Below are positions 60,166 through 64,000 of a stretch of 64,000 bases of DNA, piece after piece. Below the pieces are notes generated by a model. That model ran no database searches. It had not been told where the DNA came from and saw only the letters and a program-made list of their open reading frames with translations. The first letter of the stretch is position 1. The number at the start of each line of letters is the position of its first letter. Source of the stretch: Coccinella septempunctata (lineage: Eukaryota > Arthropoda > Insecta > Coleoptera > Coccinellidae); contig NC_058192.1 in the NCBI RefSeq assembly GCF_907165205.1, positions 8,246,001 through 8,310,000 of the forward strand, in the 5' to 3' direction. A program made the position numbers and the translations under genes.

Positions 60166-63100
60166 TATACCCGTAGAATTCAGCTATTCGGCGACAGTGA
60201 AAAATCAGTTGAAGAGTCCTATTCTGGAAGGCGTGAAGTGGGTGCTGCAACAACCCCAAATATATAAGCAGCATTTCCAAGTTGGAGGGTGAAAATATTG
60301 GCGAGCTCTAAACAAAAATCCCAGCTTGTTTTCAGCTGCAATTGCGAAGTCCAGAGTTGTTACTAAATAAACAAATATACGTAGAAAAAACGTTAAATTT
60401 TTCAAGTAACACCATTGTTATTTATCGTTGAATAAACGGCAAAATGTAGTTTCATCCTAGTTTGAAATCAACTTTGCTTCCTCACGTTGATTCTAGGTTT
60501 GTTACACGCAACAAATATCCTCTTTGTAACCAAAATTCTACGGAAATGTAACGTTGGAAGTCATTTTCGAAATTACCTTTTTACGAATTACGAATTTTAG
60601 ACTTTAATACAATGTATCTTAGTCTTGTCAGCTAAGGTTATTAACCATCAATTTGTCCATTCATCCTGGTCCACTCTTCTATAAACATAAACGATCAATT
60701 TTAGTGTCCATTGTCATACGTTTGATGTAACTATGATTAGGTAGGTATTCTGTTTTGAACACCTATCATGAGATATTCCGCCACGCCACTGCCTTATGTT
60801 TTCCCCGTGTCCATTCCCCAGAACTCGATCTGTTCATTCATGATGGGATGATTCATTTTCTCCGATTTCGGACGAGAAGTGGGCCAATATATTCTGAAAG
60901 CAGGCTATGTGTGCGCACATACCAATTTTCTTCTCGATTACCGCGAGCTCCCTCGGACTTCACACTCGAAAATTATTATTCGACGATGAATAAAACAATA
61001 GACAACAGTACACCGTCGAAAAACGGCGGATGGTTTGTTGGCCTCACTGTCCTTCATCTCCGCTCAACATTCTTCTTCGAAATTCTCGACCGATTTCACC
61101 TGTTGGATATGGGTCAGCGTCCGTAGTGAACATAACAATATTCAAGTGCCTGGTGTATCGGCAAGAGAGGTTACGTTGACCTGTAGATTGAGCGAAACTT
61201 AAGAATTAATTCAACCTTATTATACCCATGGGTATGAACAAAAAGAAGACCTAAGAGGGGTTCGAATTTTTGGATCAAACGATCGTATTACTTTTCTCTG
61301 ATCTGGGTCAGAAAGTAGGTATAGCAGGGAATGTCTTAAACCTTGTATAGCCGAAGATCCAGGTGTTAAATATTTTCTGGCTGGGAATATGTGCCTTCCA
61401 TGTTTTTCCTAAGATACTGTCGAATTGACTGTCAAGTCAGGTCTGTTCTAGAGTCTTCACTCTGGGTATGGTGTCTCGAATTAAAGCCCTATGAAAAACC
61501 TTTTTTTGTGAAAGGCTCAATCTGTTCAGACATCAACTGGAAATTGAGTTTTAAGCCCCAAAATAATGCCTTAATGGTATCTCCAGTTGCCAATCGATGT
61601 CCCGATTCTCAGAGGTGAATATCTTTCGTTTCCATAGTTTATCATCGCCAGTAATTATACAAATTACTCCAGTGCTTCAAACATATCATCATCGAATCGG
61701 TAAAAGGGATATACAACGTGAAACAATGACAAACGAAATGGAAAAATGGTCAGACGTCATTGAAGTATTCGACGTGGGAGATCGAACAATGCCGTTGATT
61801 TCGGATTGTGTGAAAACAATAAATAAAAGACCCATCTTCATTCTCCACGTCCGTAACCTTTAAAGGATGCACCTCTCCACGTTCACCTACGGGTAATGCC
61901 TTAGCCCTGTTAGCCAATTGTTATTATTTATTACCCAATGGCCATATTTCTTCGATAGAATTACCTCTCGCTCCATCTGATTTATTGGAAGTTAACCGGA
62001 GTCGTCTTCTGCACACGGTTACCGGATGCTTAATCGGATCTTGACGACCGAACCGAACGAATGCTAGGATTTTTGAGGGATGCTAAGCTTGAAAAGAAAC
62101 AAAGGGGGATAGCTGGAAATCATCCCCTTTCATAAACGAGTAATGTAGATTGAAAAAGCTAATAGATTTCGATTACGCAGGTTTCATTACGAAACTACAA
62201 GGTGTCCCAAAAATGTTTCAATCAAGAAAAGTTACCCCCGTCCTTTTCTACCTAAATTCAGCTTCATCTAGTATAATTGTGGATTACCCATGCAGGCAAT
62301 GAAAAACGAGTCGCTGTACACATAAAAGTCGGTTGTCTGGTTGGGAGTTGATGCTGCTCATATCACGATGATGTATCCTCAGTAATAATTCTTTATGGCT
62401 AGACTCGTTGCTGTAGAATGTTAGTTGTTAGTTGGAGGAATTTAAGGCGTTTCGAGGGTCATTGGGCATGTGTTATTTTAGTATATAGTTTATCTTTGAA
62501 TGGATTATGATGAGTTTTTATATGAACGCCGTTTATTTTCAGTTATAGGATTCCTTTTTAATAACGTGATTTTATTGGCTTGAAGTTGTGTTGAAAGGAT
62601 TTCAATAATCGATTTGAGTCAAAAGTCATTCTGTCTGCGAATATTTTGTTGGTTCGATGGAATGTTTGAAAATCCAGGATTTTCCTGGAATCTGCAAATA
62701 TGATGTGGAAGAAATGTTGAGGGAAAATTTTCACTAACTGAACTTGCAGTGATTTAAAAATGCATTGCTACTTCATTTTGTAGTTCGATTCTTCCCTAAA
62801 TTCACTGATTGAATTTTGGATTGAAGAGTTCTTTTCTTGCTCTGTCTGTTTTACTTTCCATTACGTCAATTTGAAACAAAGTCAAAGTAAAGATTAGGGA
62901 AATTTGAGGAGGCTGACAATAGTTGTTGTAGAGAAGGAATGTTGATGTTTCTTCTGGTTTTGAATTAACATTTTATACAAGGAAATTCCCAATTGCCGAA
63001 AAGAAGTTTCTCTTGATCGAGAATGATAACTGAAGTTAGTAACTTTATTTTCTCAATTATTCCTAGTATTGGATATGGTTCTGCTAGATTTTCATTTAAT

Positions 63101-64000
63101 TTTCATACAAGATTAGATTCTGTTCAAAGCATTCATCATTATCAAACCATAAATTAAAATTCAACCTTTTACGTTATTTGATGGTCCTCAGAACACAATT
63201 ATGAGGTAATTTGGATCTTCGTTAATCCTGATGGAAAATAATTAAGTAAGATAACATTAAAAATTGCAGCATCCAAGTTAACAACCATTTTCTTCATAAA
63301 TAAGCATCTAGTCCTTGCAAAAACCTTTCTGAATGGACAAATAGTTCTTACAATTCTATCAAACTAACATTCATTGGGTCAGAAGTACGACCCGAAGAAA
63401 AATTTCAAGAATGGTGTATAACAATGGAGGAGTCTCAGAATTATAAACCAATTAACATTTCGGTTCCCGAAATTCATACATAAGTTATTAGAGGTTACAA
63501 AAGTGTCGGCGGTAGCATTAGCATTAATTACCGTTAAAGTTAGCTGCTTTTCTAACATAACATAATGCAAATGCCGAATCCGTTATATCAGATATGGAGA
63601 ATCCGATTTATATTACGAAATTTCTTATGTTTGACCCAAAAAGCGAACGATGAATTTTTACGATCGCGGCAATCCTACCTCAACTTATGGATTTCGATCA
63701 ATTAGCGAGAAGAGTCACGGTCACGTGATTTTTTATCGGGTTCTTTATAATTGGGCGTACCGAGGAATGCAACTGCGTGAAATTGGGCAGGAAGCATTGA
63801 GAATTGTTTCTAATTCACCTCAACAGATAATGGGTTAGTTTTACGTACGCGATGAGAATTCTTGAGATGTCCGATTTAATTGGATTTCTGTGATTTCGAA
63901 TCTTGGACGAGGTCTGGCAGTTTGAGGTCTTGAAAGAAGTGCTAAATTTGAAACTGAAGATGCGAAAATTCAACCTTGTTTAAGACGAATTCAATAAGTT
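60166..64000. other. No gene seen to the window end
   Basis: Single-copy-looking DNA. ORFs at 60,755-61,126 (123 codons) and 61,391-61,863 lack family motifs and splice support. 61,880-62,060 is mildly GC-richer. No transposon was recognised. Confidence 0.4.

Noticed and set aside
60755..61126. 123-codon plus-strand ORF as a gene
   Set aside because: No motif, no splice context and ordinary composition for chance ORFs here.
1..64000. tRNA, rRNA or CRISPR features
   Set aside because: I looked for tRNA B-box words (GGTTCGAAT type), rRNA-like blocks and regular spaced repeats and found none with supporting structure. Subtle ncRNA genes could still be missed by eye.

Overview
The window is AT-rich animal nuclear DNA with split genes, GT-AG introns and AATAAA signals. 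The proteins are insect-like: a Spalt zinc-finger factor, a NinaA-type cyclophilin with a membrane tail, Rab3GAP1, and an LRR/FN3 membrane receptor. Abundant mariner and TA-target miniature elements would fit a beetle, but the order is an inference. I saw no bacterial operons, rRNA, tRNA or CRISPR arrays.

Layout. 1-20,551 is the 5' side of spalt. It has no complete gene, but it holds transposon copies (mariner fragment, three-copy TIR family A, element E, a 5'-truncated LINE, a pair of diverged direct repeats) between single-copy blocks, some GC-richer, that could be regulatory. 20,552-27,556 (+) carries seven coding exons of a spalt/SALL gene; the short first coding exon was not found. 28,780-30,085 (-) is a five-exon ninaA-like gene, tail-to-tail with spalt. 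30,580-32,114 (+) is the N-terminal half of Rab3GAP1, head-to-head with ninaA across 494 bp; its C-terminal catalytic half is not visible. 32,991-37,552 (-) is a four-exon LRR-FN3-TM receptor of 869 aa.

37,553-64,000 holds no convincing complete gene. It contains a mariner pseudogene, a LINE remnant, one exon-like island (about 44,917-45,120) and a dense set of TIR elements between 42.8 and 60.2 kb. Family B is present four times. One B copy carries elements A and H inside it, another carries D, and a third abuts element C. Uninterrupted B copies in the same window serve as empty sites and point to TA target duplications.

The genes do not form one pathway. Spalt is a developmental transcription factor, NinaA an ER chaperone for rhodopsin-type cargo, Rab3GAP1 a Rab regulator, and the LRR protein a probable surface adhesion or receptor molecule. 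The strongest points for follow-up are the missing Rab3GAP1 catalytic half, the nested insertions with internal empty sites, element C with near-identical arms of about 187 bp, and the keyword-repeat elements D and E. I found no convincing novel multi-gene system.
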